NCBI GenBank assembly: GCA_022829145.1
Contig: CM040755.1
Span: 9,185,063-9,249,062, forward strand
Direction: 5' to 3'
DNA: 64,000 bases
Source of the DNA: Albula goreensis
Taxonomy: Eukaryota; Chordata; Actinopteri; Albuliformes; Albulidae
Under the pieces are notes generated by a model, which saw only the letters and a program-made list of their open reading frames with translations, had not been told where the DNA came from and did not search any database. A program made the translations under genes and the position numbers. Below are positions 35,955 through 50,787 of the stretch, in pieces (position 1 is the first letter of the stretch; every line of letters starts with the position of its first letter).

Positions 35955-38310
35955 CATAAGCTACGGGTGAGGCTGCAAAAATCAACAGCCACAAATCCAA
36001 TTAAGCAATCAAGCATTCAACTGGCGATCACACAACAACCTCACTATAAACCCCATAAAACCATCCCTATTACCTTTTAATGTTCAGAAAAGGAGGGTAA
36101 AAACAAAGTCCTTTCAGATGGAAATGCAGGTGTCCAAGGATTAATGTTGCCTTTAATCTTGACAGTGAACATTCCAGTAAAACAATACAAAATAAAATGA
36201 TAAACAGTCAAATAAAATTGTCAGAGTTGTGCTAGATCCCCAATCTTACAGAGATAGCTTGATACATAGGGCAGTGCTTGACTGTGAATCTTCTTGTTTT
36301 GTTCAAAAAGCAACTGTTTTTTTTCTGTGCAATTGGGCCATAAATGTTTCCCGGCAGAACAAGGACCAGCCATCCACAGGGTCAGCAGGTCTCAGGTTTC
36401 AGAGACAATGGAGGATGTAGATAAAATGCAGTGAAACCATAGCTGAAATCACCTCTATACAGCACCTCTATATCAGCTCTATACAACACAAAGAGTTCTA
36501 ACATAGATTACATAAAGGATAAAAAGAAAAGATCTCCAGCAGAATGACCTTCTTTAGAAGGTGTTTTCATAATTAATGTCTGAAAACAGATTTTTTTAAA
36601 GTGGGCTGTGACTATAACATATTCTTAAATAAATAATGCATCTTAGGATGTAGCAGTTTCTTTGTCATTCTTGAGCTTGACTTTTCTGTGAGAAGCTTCC
36701 TGCAACCTTGGAGGCTCAAATGGTTCACTTAGCCTTGGACTCAATAGCACAGTAAACTTATTTCTCAAATTCTTAAAACTCAGCAGTACAGTCCTACTGC
36801 AGCAATACAGCATCTTTCCAAAGAAATGCCCTATTCTCCTGTTATCTAAACAGAACAAATAAATGCAAAAATAGCATACAATGTATCCTTTGAGTGGGTG
36901 CAGCTTGATGGTTTGAAACTTGGTGCATTGCGGCTGTACCCTTGCATAAGATATTCCACCTAAATTGTCCCTGCACAGTGTAATTGGGTTGTGATATGTA
37001 TAACATATTGAAACAGAGGTTGCAAGTGCAGCAAGTGTTGGATACGTGAAAATAAATATCAAAGACAAGGTAAAATACCACATACCAAATATACGAAATC
37101 TCTAAGTCCCATATTTTACTGTGGATTTAGTGTTGAGCACAGCCCCAGCGCTGCTGCATCCACGCAGAGGAACGAGCAAATCCTTTGATCAATGCTGCCT
37201 GGTCCCTGGAGGTGAACAATGCATTAGGCCCTGGCGTTCATAATCGTCACTTACCCAAACACAAAATCATCAAAGATTTAACGTTGAATTGAAAGGCTTT
37301 TTTTTAACCCCTACATGCTTTATGCTGGGAATCCCTGAAGCTTTAACGACCCCCTGATAGTCACCCATTTAGAACTGCTTTTTTTTTTTTTTTGTTGTTG
37401 TCGTGATTAAGTGGCCCAGGAACCCAAACCCGAGCCATTCCTCCCACAGACCAGATTTCATCTCATCCCAGCCCCAGCACACCCACAGCATCCCTCCGCT
37501 CATGAGGAGCTGAGTCAGGCATGAGGATGCGTGTTTTAACACCTGTCTGCTGTAGAAATGAGAGAGAGGGACCCTCCATTCCCCCCTCACGTTAATGCGC
37601 TTTTGGGGACTCTTCACAGCTGTCGCACAAAAAAATCGCCACCTGGCATTTAAACCTCTGGCCTACGTGTGTCAGTAAATATATTTCCATGGCTGCAGGG
37701 TTCTGCTTCCCCAGAAAACTCTGCCCTGGATATAACTTAACAAAGTTCCCGCCCTCTGCACTCGTTTGCATATACATCTGGTCAGCAGAAATTTTAGCCA
37801 GGATAGGACGTACCCTTCATTACACTGACGTACACACTTTGTTCATTGCGGCTCTCATGCTAACACCTTTGTGTTACGTTTCATAACATTCTGTTTACAA
37901 TCTGCCAGGTCCTATTCCATTCTTACACTGAGGAAAAAAGCTGCAATGGGAAAGCACAGTAATGATCTTAGGCTTCTCATTGGATGTGTGTTTGTGGAAT
38001 ATATGCCCTTCCAAATGGCATGCAAGCCAGCTCTAATGGTCTCATTTTATCTCTTTGCTGGAGTCACTGATGGATACACAAATGATCAATATGCAGAGGT
38101 ACTGTTAATGAACAAGTCTCTACTTTGCAGAAACAACCAGAATATTTCTCATGCACATTTGTTCTTGATATCCACCATAAGCAGTAAAAATATTAAATTC
38201 AAATCAAACTCTCAGGTATTTTTTATATATATAGTATATATATATTGTTCTTGAGTTCCTGTGTACATGATCTGTGGTTGTTTTCTATGTCTGTACGTCT
38301 GAATCACATA
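35955..38310. other. No gene seen; small tandem repeats
   Basis: A 13-14-bp unit of ACCTCTATACAGC type is repeated about three times at 36450-36486. A T run lies at 37379-37393 and a TA-rich stretch at 38220-38246. The 146-codon minus frame at 36643-37083 is overlapped by another open frame and has no firm homology. Confidence 0.45.
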
Positions 38311-38385
38311 TACAGTGACGCAGAAAGTTTCAGAGAACCTTTTTACCCAGGTTTTGTGATACATGTTTTGGAATCAGGTTCACTT
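38311..38385 (+). mobile_element. Possible Tc1/mariner-like end fragment
   Basis: TACAGTGACGCAGAAAGTTT (38311-38330), followed by TTTACCCAGGTTTTGTGATA, loosely resembles the left end of a fish mariner-type family whose usual form begins TACAGTGCATCCGGAAAGTA and continues with ACATTTTGTTATGTTA. It lies beside TA-rich DNA, the preferred target. No right end or transposase was found, so the call is weak. Confidence 0.3.
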
Positions 38386-38389
38386 CCAT

Positions 38390-40510
38390 TTATTTTCTAT
38401 TGGTATATAAACAAAATATATGGCATCTTACATCCAAATTATCCAGTGTTATGGTTTTCATTCAGAACAAGCAACCAGGGGTTTATTGTGTGCTTCTGTT
38501 TACTGGAGTATGAAATGCATCACTGTTTATGGAGGTCTCAAACACAAAACACCCCGTCTCCAGCCTTGGCTTCGACCTCACCCTTAACCAAGCCCAGACG
38601 CCCCCATATTTGTTTTCCAAATGAGGGGTTTTTTGGTGTGCTTGCACTTTGTCTCAGACCTCAGCCTGATAAGGACAGGGACAATAACCTCTTTTAGAAA
38701 GTTCTGTGGAGACTGAAATGAGAATCTTATTCAGTGATTTCCCCATACCTTGCAACCAGAAACTTCTCCTTTGTGAGCCCAACGGGAATCAAGTATCTAC
38801 TGCCTCCACATAACACTAAAATGTTTTTGTTGAGTTATTTTCTCATTAATAAGAAAAAAAGTGAGACTGGCTTATCCTCGCATATGTTGAGCAGCCCAGT
38901 ATTTCTGCCCCCACTCTTAATGCCAGCACAAAGAGCTGCTTATTAACATTTTTTTGTGTGTGAAGGGGTAACAAAGGGGAGCCTCCTTCTTTTTCATACT
39001 CTTTTCTTTGCGAGGCTTTAAATTATTCCTGGCTGAGCTGTGCTGCAGCGTAGAGGGGGCCATTCAAATGACAATGATGGCTGCAGTTAACGGCATAACC
39101 AAAACAGCAGCTATTCCTGCTGGATTTACTGACATGTATATGTGAGAGATTACAGGGGTGGGAAATCTGTAAAAATAACAAGGCTGCTGTACGGAATGAA
39201 AGCAATCAATGCAAAACAAAATACTTATTTACATTTGGGTTTCTAAATTTGTGCTTTCATGTATGAAAATAAGGACGATGGACAAAAAAAAAAAGATAGA
39301 TAACAGTAAAAGGAGGTTCTGCCATTTACAGAAGCAGTGTGTCACACATTTCACTTGGTCTGCACTCTGAGCCAATTATCAATGCCATATCTATTCTGGC
39401 CATGTTTGTTTTAATGTTGTGTTTATCCTTGTATCAAACAGGATGATTGTTTAATGTTATTTGAAACAGCAAGAAGATAAAACACATTCTAGTTTAGTTC
39501 TAAGATTTAAGTAAGGTTATTTCATATATTTTTCACAAATGGAGGGATAATAAATTGCATTTTTTTTAAAATAAGAGCTACAAGCTACAAAGTCACACAT
39601 GCTGATTTCCTTTGTAATTATATTTAGTTGTAGGTTGATTTTTTTTTAGATTAAAATGATGATTTCTAGAAGTTGCCATGGAGACTGCTTGTGATTTATA
39701 AAGAAACGTGTAATTTGACAGCAGGCACAACCTTGCAACAGAAGCAAGGACATTACTTATTGGCAGACTCATAAAGACTTCAGAAACATTTAAATTAAAG
39801 CAGTGAGGTTATGTTTTCTAGGTTCCAGGAGCTGTATCTTTTTTTGGTCTCCGTGGTGATAATGAAAAGTAGCGGAACCAAATACACTTCAGATGAAATG
39901 CCATCGGAGGATTGTTATCTCAATATTTTATGTGTTGAAGAAATCTGATCAGAGTCTATTTTGATCCAGGCCAACTCATATTCAGTTTCTGGTAATCAAT
40001 ACTGTTTATTAAATTTGTCAAACATGGCTGGAATTACTCACTATTCCTCTCAAATCATTGCTATGCCATCCCAAGCAAGGACCATGCAGGTATAACTCAC
40101 CACTGGCTAAACAGCACTGCAGCTCCAGTTGGAGTGGAGATGTAGCTCTCACCATGGCAACTGGTGGCCTGGTGGCCTGTGTGTGGCTGGGGTGTAGCTG
40201 AGCGGAACTGATGCAGAGATGACCAGAGGAGTCCACCTTAATTCTGATACTGAGCCCAGCTGTATCCTGCTCTGATGGACTCCTTGCTGTTGTTGGTTAA
40301 TGGTACGGCAGGGGCTTGAGCAGGCGCTATGGGGCCCTACCTCAGTTCTGCTGAGCACTTTTCATCTAAGATCATCTAAGCTGTGAACAGTTTTGCCTTG
40401 TTTGTGCAGTTTGTGGGTTGTGACTTGATTTCACATATGCACGGCTCAGTGAGGGCCAAACCACCACAGAGGCCAGGTGGGCCTGCTAGCTGGAATACAC
40501 CTGAATCTAC
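38390..40510. other. No gene seen
   Basis: Mostly AT-rich to about 40020, then GC-richer to 40380 with overlapping minus-strand frames that lack domains. That last part abuts the long copy of the unclassified repeat and could belong to it or to another unrecognised repeat. Confidence 0.45.
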
Positions 40511-41483
40511 TTCAGTAGAATTAATTTGCACACAACATTTAGTAGGAGTTTATTGTGATGTGGCAAGTTGTATAACTGTACAGACATTTGATCATGGGCT
40601 CGAAGTACAAGGGGGCAGCATCATACCATAACCATAACCTGGCAGGAAGAGCTAAATCTCATACAAATGTGTAAGGCTGCCATCCACCTTGTGGACACAC
40701 CTTGTTTTAACTAGAGTGGCTTCCCAAAGCAGCCCATGACTGCTCAATACCCAGAGAGCTAGGATGTCTTTCTTTATGACATTGCCACCAATCTTAATCT
40801 CCATAAATCAAACTGTTACCCTGGCAGGGAGGTTAAGGGGATTCTTGCACCTACCCACAGTTTAAACCTGGGGTTGAGGACGGCAGGAACACCCCACTGT
40901 TCCTGATGGCAGCTGCATATTCATTGAACAACATGTCCCATTCCACAACAGATTTGAGACCTATGTCAAATGACAGGGGTGGGACAAAGCTGTTGGTGCA
41001 AATTCAATCTTTAATGTTAGCAGCAGTTGTATTATCAGAGTGAATAGACATGGTTTGTTGTGATTTTGGTCCCCCAAAAGACTACAGTGTAGAACACAGG
41101 GCATAGTTTAGACTGCTGGGTGTAGCGGTGAGTGTTGAGGTAGACAGGAATGGTGGGTGGTGGGACAGCTGACGGCACAGGCTGAGGAAGACGGCTTGCT
41201 TATGTGAATGCGTGTGCATGTGAGGGAGAAAGGAGGAAAGTGGAGCAGGGGCCAGCGGAGCATGCTGGGGCATGGTGGCAAACGGCACAGCTGTGTGCGG
41301 GAATCTGCCAGTTTGGGAGCAGGGCAGAGAACTGCAGAACATGCAGACGTGGGACCTGCTGGCCCCAGCAGCTTCCGTGGGTGGGAGAGAGGAAGATGAC
41401 AGAGCAAAGGGTTCCGGAGCTTGCAAGGGTGGGGCACCTGATGGTGCTGCCAGTCAGTTAGAAGTGGAAATGTGACTGTGAAT

Positions 41484-41575
41484 CCGACCGGCTCTCAGGG
41501 TCCGCTGCGAGTCGGGGCTGGGCTCGGTATCGCAATGTCGGATGAGGCGGAGTCAGTCGAAGCGCAGACGTAAAT
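41484..41575. promoter_or_regulatory. CpG-dense patch inside the long repeat copy
   Basis: About twelve CpG dinucleotides occur in about 92 bp. On the plus strand an ATG at 41535 opens a very short frame, MSDEAESVEAQT, followed by a stop that overlaps a possible splice donor GTAAAT. This resembles a 5' UTR and first exon but could equally be chance. Confidence 0.3.
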
Positions 41576-41806
41576 AGGCACAGCAGAGGGCGATTCTGAG
41601 AACAAACGTAGGTCACCTGAAGGAAATGCAGTTGCAGCACTGATGTCATCAGGAGGCTTGTCTTGGTACAAAATGTAATCTGGCCTTTTGGTAGGCTTCC
41701 AGTAGCCTCGCAGTGTCAAGACCAGTCCGTGAATAATGCCCATAAGGTAAATGTTTCTGAGATTTAGACAAAGAAAAAAAAAACCTTTGTGCAGCACCAG
41801 CTGCAT
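41495..41806 (-). other. Exon-like open stretch, unrecognised
   Basis: On the minus strand a pyrimidine-rich tract ending in TTTGTCTAAATCTCAG (near 41761) looks like a 3' splice site. It is followed by an open frame beginning NIYLMGIIHGLVLTLRGYWK, with residues PTKRPDYILYQDKPPDD further on, and a CAG/GTGACC donor-like site near 41616. The hydrophobic start followed by a charged stretch and the codon choice look protein-like, but I cannot name a family. No adjoining exon was identified. It may be a captured host exon, a pseudo-exon or chance. Confidence 0.2.
41577..41595 (+). promoter_or_regulatory. CTCF-like motif, plus strand
   Basis: GGCACAGCAGAGGGCGATT contains a close match to the vertebrate CTCF core (CAGCAGAGGGCG). 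It lies beside the CpG-dense patch in the long repeat copy. Binding is unproven. Confidence 0.35.
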
Positions 41807-42149
41807 ACAACAAACCAGGGAGCTTGTATCATTGGTTTAGTAGTCAAATACAGTTCACTTAAAATAGAATCCAGTGGTTTGGGAGTAAAAGGAAAGTTGA
41901 AGCACTTGGTCCTTTAAATGGAAGTTGTCCTGTACGGGTTGGAAATCCAGTGTCAGAAGGGTTGAGCTGCATATCCGTGGCAGAGCGAGTAGTGCTAACG
42001 GCAGCCGATGGATGCTGTACATGCCAGAAGCAGTGTGTGTGTGATGGGAGATTAGGTATGTGGCAACCTGTGGAGAAAACTGGATTGGACGGATAGACGC
42101 ATTTGAATGAGGGGTTGTCTGAAATGACTTCACTCGAACATTTGTTTTT

Positions 42150-42690
42150 ACAGACTCAATTAATTGAATCACTGATCTTGATTTTCACACGATTGATCTG
42201 TTGTATCAGGAGTGTTCCTGCTCATTTGGAATGAAAACCTGCAGTCAGATTGATTGGCTGCCCCTGGAATAGATAAAACTGGGCAGCTGGACAGTGTCAT
42301 CATCCATTTTCATATTCACCAAGGCACCAAAGTACACAGCTAGATGTTCTGCTAACACCCAACCCTGAGACTCTTATTGACCATGGTTTGTTGTTCAAAC
42401 AATGAAGAAATGTATTAAATGTATAATTATTAATCATTTACTCAACAAGAAAACCCCCACTGAGGTAGAAAGTAGGATCTGAAACAATACATAACACAAT
42501 AATTCAAAGGCAAAGACAATTAAAACAACTTACTGGGAAAGAGAGTTCTGTAAACAAAAATAATAAAGATGAACTTGTAAAGGCCACCTCTGTGGTAAAA
42601 TGAGGAAACTCAAAGCAACACAATTCAGAGAGTGCAAGTACACATGCCAAATAAGGCCCCTTCATTCTCCCTGGTATCCTGATTTCATGG
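42150..42690. other. No gene seen
   Basis: AT-rich DNA between two repeat units with no recognisable feature. Confidence 0.5.
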
Positions 42691-42696
42691 AATGGT

Positions 42697-45669
<2,973 letters not shown>

Positions 45670-45690
45670 ATATATATATATATATATATA
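45670..45690. repeat. TA microsatellite, 10 units
   Basis: Perfect TA array. Confidence 0.9.
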
Positions 45691-45694
45691 CGCA

Positions 45695-46614
45695 TATTGT
45701 TGACATATCTAAATAATTGCACTGCTGTAATGCAGTAGTGTCCAAACCATATGGCTATGTAGTTACAGATTTTAAATATTTTATTTGACCAAGGTCACCA
45801 ACAGGTGAAAAAAATCAGCCAACCTAAATTCATTTCTTGGTTATGAGTCTTGGAATACCTTAGCAACTTTGCTAAGTTTCTCTGGATAATCTTGTGTGAT
45901 TCTGGAGGGGAATTTCTCACAAAACACAATATAATTGAGTCAACAACAGATTCCCTGGAGGGAATTACAGATGAAACATTGCTCCCGCCAACTCTCAGGA
46001 AGAGCCCCGGCGGGCATCTGCAAAAGGTCAACTTGACGCAGTTTCAGACACACATAATCCATTGACCGTGAAGCCAGTGGAGGAAGGCTGAATTAGCCAG
46101 CTCCATCCAACCCACAGATAAACAAATAATAATATGTTTATCCAGTGCAATGCTGCACCGTGTTTGTTTTCTCTTCTCTCCAAAGCATGCTTTCTACTGT
46201 TTGCTCAAGAAAGTAAACTCAATTATGCATTAATATTTGCCACCAAGAAAACCCTGCATGAGACTGAAAGCTGCTAATCTCTCAGAACCTATGTTCATTA
46301 TTGAAAGCTTTTTGTCTGTAAAAGATGTGTTGGTCTGCAATTTCCACCAGAGCTTTTTAAGACCCCTTTTCTGAGTTGCTCAAGACCATCCAAACAATTA
46401 CTGTATAGGCTCCCAAGAGACTTCTCAGCAAATGCAAAGATTTCATTGTAATTATATTTTCCAGTATTTGTATTGCCATATTTGTATTTGTATGTATGAT
46501 AGAAATGAGAAATGCTGTGTGGTTTGTGTTTAAAAATGTAGTATTTCGTATGTTCCTTCAGAGTATGTAATTATCAACATAGCTGAATTGATGTTAGCTG
46601 AACTGAGATTGTGG
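45695..46614. other. No gene seen
   Basis: Short frames only; no recognisable repeats. Confidence 0.5.
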
Positions 46615-46616
46615 AG

Positions 46617-46644
46617 CACAAACAGCAACAGCAACAGCAACAGA

Positions 46645-46712
<68 letters not shown>

Positions 46713-46726
46713 TAATTAATTAATTC
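46617..46726. repeat. Compound AACAGC / AAT / TTAA microsatellite
   Basis: Four AACAGC hexamers (to about 46643) lead into about twenty AAT units (to about 46706) and then AAAT/TTAA units. Confidence 0.9.
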
Positions 46727-46729
46727 TTA

Positions 46730-49389
46730 GACCCAAAGCAATGTTGATATAAAAGGTTTGATTCCTGATTCATCAACTGACACTTCACACATACAAAAAA
46801 GAAAGGCTTCACGTCTGTGAAAATTTCCATTGCTGTAGTTTTGTGCGCGCAGCTCTCCTTATAATGGATGCCCATGTGACAGCTTGATGAGGTCATCGCT
46901 CAGTCACTCATGTCACTGTTCTGAGTCACTGAATTAATTCACAGGGCTGTCCCATGGGAGTCTCGTCAGGGGATGAGATGGCAAAGATTTAACACATAAC
47001 CCACTTGTTAGTCACTTCCTATGCTCATCAGCTTTCAGACTTAATAACATATCAAATAGCTGTTTGGAGGTCTCCCTCTGGCATATCTGAAATAGCCAAT
47101 TTCTGCCTGCCAATGCTTGCATAGGTAAACAGGTAGGCTTTAGCTGGATGGCTAGGAGGATGAGATTAATGCAATCCTTTCCCAGAAAATAGGACTGCCA
47201 ATAAAGAAGAAATGGGCCAGGAATGATGTTGAGTGAAATATGATGGAAACATGGGTCTTAGGGTCTTAGGGTAAGATGAGCCACACGGTGGGATCACTCT
47301 GACACCCAGTTTCTGTAGGGACTGAGAGGATTTCAGTCCTTACAGACTATGGTGACCCATTAAATGCTGTCAGGGGGAAAGCAGAACTGGTTCCTCATGA
47401 ATTTTCCACCTGATACCAGGAAAAATCTTTACTGGCCAACGATTTTGATGGGGCAACTGTCTTTTCACTTCAGTCGTGCTTGACCGTTGCCTGAGGCTGC
47501 TGCAGTGATCATTAGTCCCTCTTGGATCAAGGGGTTGTGAGGAGTGGGGGGAGAGGGGGGAGTGAGGCTCTGCGGTGCCCTTGCAGTGCCCATCCCCCAT
47601 CCGAACGCAGCTGGCGTGACAGTTCCTCTAATGCCATGTGAAGGAGCAGTGCCGATGAGGAGCTCTCACTTGACAAGGCACTGTCAGTCCTCTCCCCCCA
47701 AAGCAGCTTCCCGTGTGGGAGTGATGCTCTGGTGTTTCTAGTTCCTCATGAGTGCATATACAGTATAGCCTCTGAGACACGGATGCACTGAGAATTGAGG
47801 ACATCCGGAATTATTAAATGTTTGCAATTTTCCATGTGAGGTCATTCCACCATTTTTAAGAGAACTGGAAAATTTACAGATCCTGAAATTTTGTGTGTAC
47901 AAACCTTACTATAGATCACCAAAAAATCCAATCAGTGCTAACCATCTTATTTCAATATCTATCCATTTTTTGCTTTCCTAATGACTTTTCAGCAACTGTT
48001 AATCTCTGTTTCTATTTTTGTTTTTTTATGAACTGCTTGATTGTACCAGTTCTTTATATCAAACACTGTCGATGACTTTCAATAGTGTGAACATGTCACC
48101 CTTTGCTTAATTTTGATAGCATTTTGATTTATTTTGTTTTAATAAATGGAAAGTGTGACTCATATCAGTGTAATGGTCACCTGATTAGGGTAATGAAGCT
48201 TGATGTCATTTATGTGGGATTTGCTTGGGTACCTGCAGAGTCATACTGCCTTTCTGTTCACTGGTCTGACCTATTTTGAGGTTCATATCTCTGAGGTTCC
48301 ACTCCACATTGTTCTACATTTCAAAGCGAGCATGGATTTTTAAAAAAGCCTTGATTAACTGTGTCTTCCCATATAATTTCATAATGTTGTGCAACCAGGA
48401 GAATAGTGTGAGAGAACAGTCACTAATGGCCTGACAGTGGCACTCAGTAATGTTTTCTGTCTCCTCTTTTTAGTTGCCTGCTGACAGCGGGAAAGATTGC
48501 GTTTTGATGAAGGCATCAATCAGGTTTGCTCAGGCATGGAGCAGGTGTCTTATCTTATTCATAAAAGGGCATCACCTCATTCGTAAACATCAAGACACTG
48601 TCATCCAGCAAACAATGCAACCTAGAAACACCTCCAAATAATACAAGAAAAGTTCATCTAGACCAAAACAGGCAGGCAACAAGACAAGTCAATTCAGTCC
48701 TCTAATCCACAAGGTAGTTTGGTCAGATGTGTTTTAATAGCATAATTGCGGCGTTTCACTGACCTTTCATGGTGCTATGGTAACTGGCAGAAGTTATGAA
48801 GCGAGGACCAAGAGCTGCTCTTCTCCCATTCGTTAACTGTATGTGTTCAGGTCAGCGATAAAGAAACTTGAAGTTGTTAGCTCTACCTCTTGACACACTC
48901 AATTTCTGTGCAGTTTCACAACAAAGCTGGGAGAGCTGGCAGGTACACACAATAAATAATAAGTACCTGTCGACGCCAAGACATCCACACTGAGTTCCCT
49001 TGCACACCTGAATCAGTGCCCAGAACTCCCTGCTTCTTGTGTGTGGTGGCAGGCTGTGTTTGGGGACAGGCTTTTTGAAGGTGGCAGGGCTGGCAGTGCA
49101 GCATGTCTGCGGTTGGAGGTTTGAGGCTTGCCCACATTCCTGCCAGGCTGCAAACTGAGGACTCCTCTGTCAGATGGGAAGAGACCTGACCTGTCTGTGG
49201 TGCCCACTCGGTGCTGGTCTGAATCTGAAGCAGACTAGGGCTCACTGCGACCTGGAGTCACATCAGGTAATGTGTGACATGTGCCCAGATTGCCTGAGTT
49301 GACAGTTATCATCATTAATCATCTTATTGTATTCATCTTACAGCCAGTCATAACGTTGTCCTGAAAGGCATAAATTCTGTGCTATGGTT
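46730..49389. other. No gene seen; minor repeats
   Basis: GGGTCTTA is repeated at 47253-47272. A G-rich run at 47531-47560 can form a G-quadruplex. Overlapping minus frames at 48916-49245 occupy a GC-richer patch and have no domain. Confidence 0.5.
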
Positions 49390-49464
49390 ACGGAGTTTAT
49401 CTGAAACTTTGTGCAAGCTGGATTCAGATTCATTTGGCTAAATGTAAAATGTAAAATGTAAATG
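49390..49464 (+). mobile_element. Decayed SINE tail
   Basis: GTGCAAGCTGGATTCAGATT followed by GGCTAAATGTAAAATGTAAA is a worn version of the tail seen at 8808, with the typical (AATGTA)-type terminal repeats better kept here than there. No head with polymerase III boxes was recognised. Confidence 0.45.
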
Positions 49465-49649
49465 GCTGCAGAAAACAGGGCATCCGTGCCCCATCATGCA
49501 ACAGTGACCCCTCTGTTAGATTGGGGATGGGTATTCCTCCAGTGCTATCTGTGCAGCAATGGGAGCGACTGAGCAGACTGACTGCACACATTTATTACAA
49601 TTTATTTATTTATGTATTCTACCTATTTTTATTTTCATTGTATATACTT

Positions 49650-49710
49650 TGCATTGCAAAATCTGCCTGAAAGTTGTTGTATAAATAAAATGCAGTTTAT
49701 TACTGTCATT
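49650..49710 (+). repeat. Possible L2-type LINE 3' end
   Basis: GTTGTTGTATAAATAAAATG followed by CAGTTTATTA resembles the 'GCTATATAAATAAA' polyadenylation-signal end of several fish LINE tails. Little else is left, so the call is tentative. Confidence 0.35.
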
Positions 49711-50042
49711 GTTACTCAGTTCTACTGAATCTGTGTTGGTATATCAGTGTTGAGGCAGGCCTATAGCTGTGATTGGGCGTTACATACTGGGGCCAAATTA
49801 AGATCTGCTCCAAACAGTAAGGTTTGAAAACTTCCAACCAGGCCATGCAGGGGGTTAAAGAGGCCAACATCAAATTCAATGTGTTTCAAGGAGGTTCAGA
49901 GTATCACAGAAAAAAATTATGCTCAACATTGATGGAGTAATCTCCAGTGTCTGAGAGCACCAGAGTTAAGAAAACTCACAGCAGCTGTCATGAATAATTT
50001 TAAAGTAATGCTGTTTTTTTCTATCTCCACAATGTGGATAGA

Positions 50043-50067
50043 GGTGGGGTTGGGGGAGGGGGGGAGG
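50043..50067 (+). repeat. G-rich tract, predicted G-quadruplex
   Basis: Runs of four, five and eight G separated by two and one bases on the plus strand. The long run supplies the fourth tetrad strand. Confidence 0.65.
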
Positions 50068-50336
50068 CACATTTATGCTTTAACTGCTGAAGTGAAAAAT
50101 ATCAAGTGAATAGCCATATGGTGAAGATCAAATGCGCCTCACCAAGGGAAAACTGGAAGATAATTAGAGACTTCCATTTTCATTCAGCAGAGGTAATTAA
50201 ACCTGCATCTTTTTTCCATGTAAGCATTTTATCTGACAGTAAGGCATGTTCTTATGTGATTTAGAAAGCGAGGGATGTTATTTTTTTCCTGCAAGGGTTA
50301 TTGACCAACGATTAATTTTTCAACACATTCCTCATG

Positions 50337-50406
50337 CACTCCAAAACCGAAAAGTGCTCAACACTAAATAATACACTCCAAAAGTGCTCAACAACAAATA
50401 AAAATA
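50337..50406. repeat. Imperfect tandem duplication
   Basis: Two adjacent units share CACTCCAAAA, AAGTGCTCAACA and AAATAA (50337-50373 and 50374-50406). The second lacks the CCGA present in the first. Confidence 0.75.
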
Positions 50407-50767
50407 AAGTTTCCCAGAGCTTGTTAATGGATGTGGATTATTTTTTACCTAAAAAAAGGTAAACATTACACTTTCTACTCTGAGTCTTACTGGGCTTATG
50501 ATATGGAATAGTTTCTGTGTGATCAATGATTTGATAGAAAGTGAGTAAATGCTCACAGTCAGATGTCCAGTCTGAGAATGGTGTTGCCTGCCCAGAGCCC
50601 AGGCGCAGGGGGATCCAGCCATCAAGAGCTTGGCCTCTGCATTTTTGCCCTGTAACACTAAGGATGCTTTAGGGGTTCTCAAGAGCATATGTTCAGTCAC
50701 AAAAGGCATGGTATACAGCATTCCAATGAGATGGTTCTGAGCTGTCTCTCAAAAGACTCTGTTTGCA

Positions 50768-50787
50768 ATACTATATCTATATAGTAT
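50768..50787. repeat. Small AT hairpin
   Basis: ATACTATAT and ATATAGTAT form perfect 9-bp arms around a 2-base centre. A further direct copy of the arm follows at 50791. Confidence 0.7.

Larger units (their letters stand above)
40512..42145 (+). mobile_element. Unclassified interspersed repeat, long copy
   Basis: Block A (40512-40627) and block B (42036-42140) match those of the copy at 34519-34855 in the same order and orientation. The interior of about 1.4 kb is not shared. It is notably GC-richer than the surroundings, holds long overlapping open frames on both strands (41082-41475), a CpG-dense patch (about 41484-41575) and a stop-poor exon-like stretch (41495-41806, minus). None of it encodes a recognisable transposase or reverse transcriptase. 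Either this is the longer parent form of the family, or unrelated DNA was inserted or captured between the end blocks. Confidence 0.55.

Noticed and set aside
36643-37083. 146-codon minus-strand frame with a hydrophobic start and basic tail, reminiscent of a receptor C-terminus
   Set aside because: A second minus-strand frame is open over half of it, no receptor motif such as NPxxY or DRY is visible, and no neighbouring exon was found.
38245-38697. 150-codon plus-strand open frame
   Set aside because: The second-longest frame in the window, but of a length expected by chance across both strands of 64 kb. No domain, low-complexity end, and its start lies in TA-rich sequence.
42036-42066. hAT MITE end like that at 6721 (GTGATGGGAGATTAGG)
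   Set aside because: The similarity is short. The same block in the copy at 34750 shows it is an internal part of a different repeat, and no opposite end was found.
47253-47272. Interstitial telomere repeat (TTAGGG occurs twice)
   Set aside because: The period is 8 bases (GGGTCTTA), not 6, and there are only two units.
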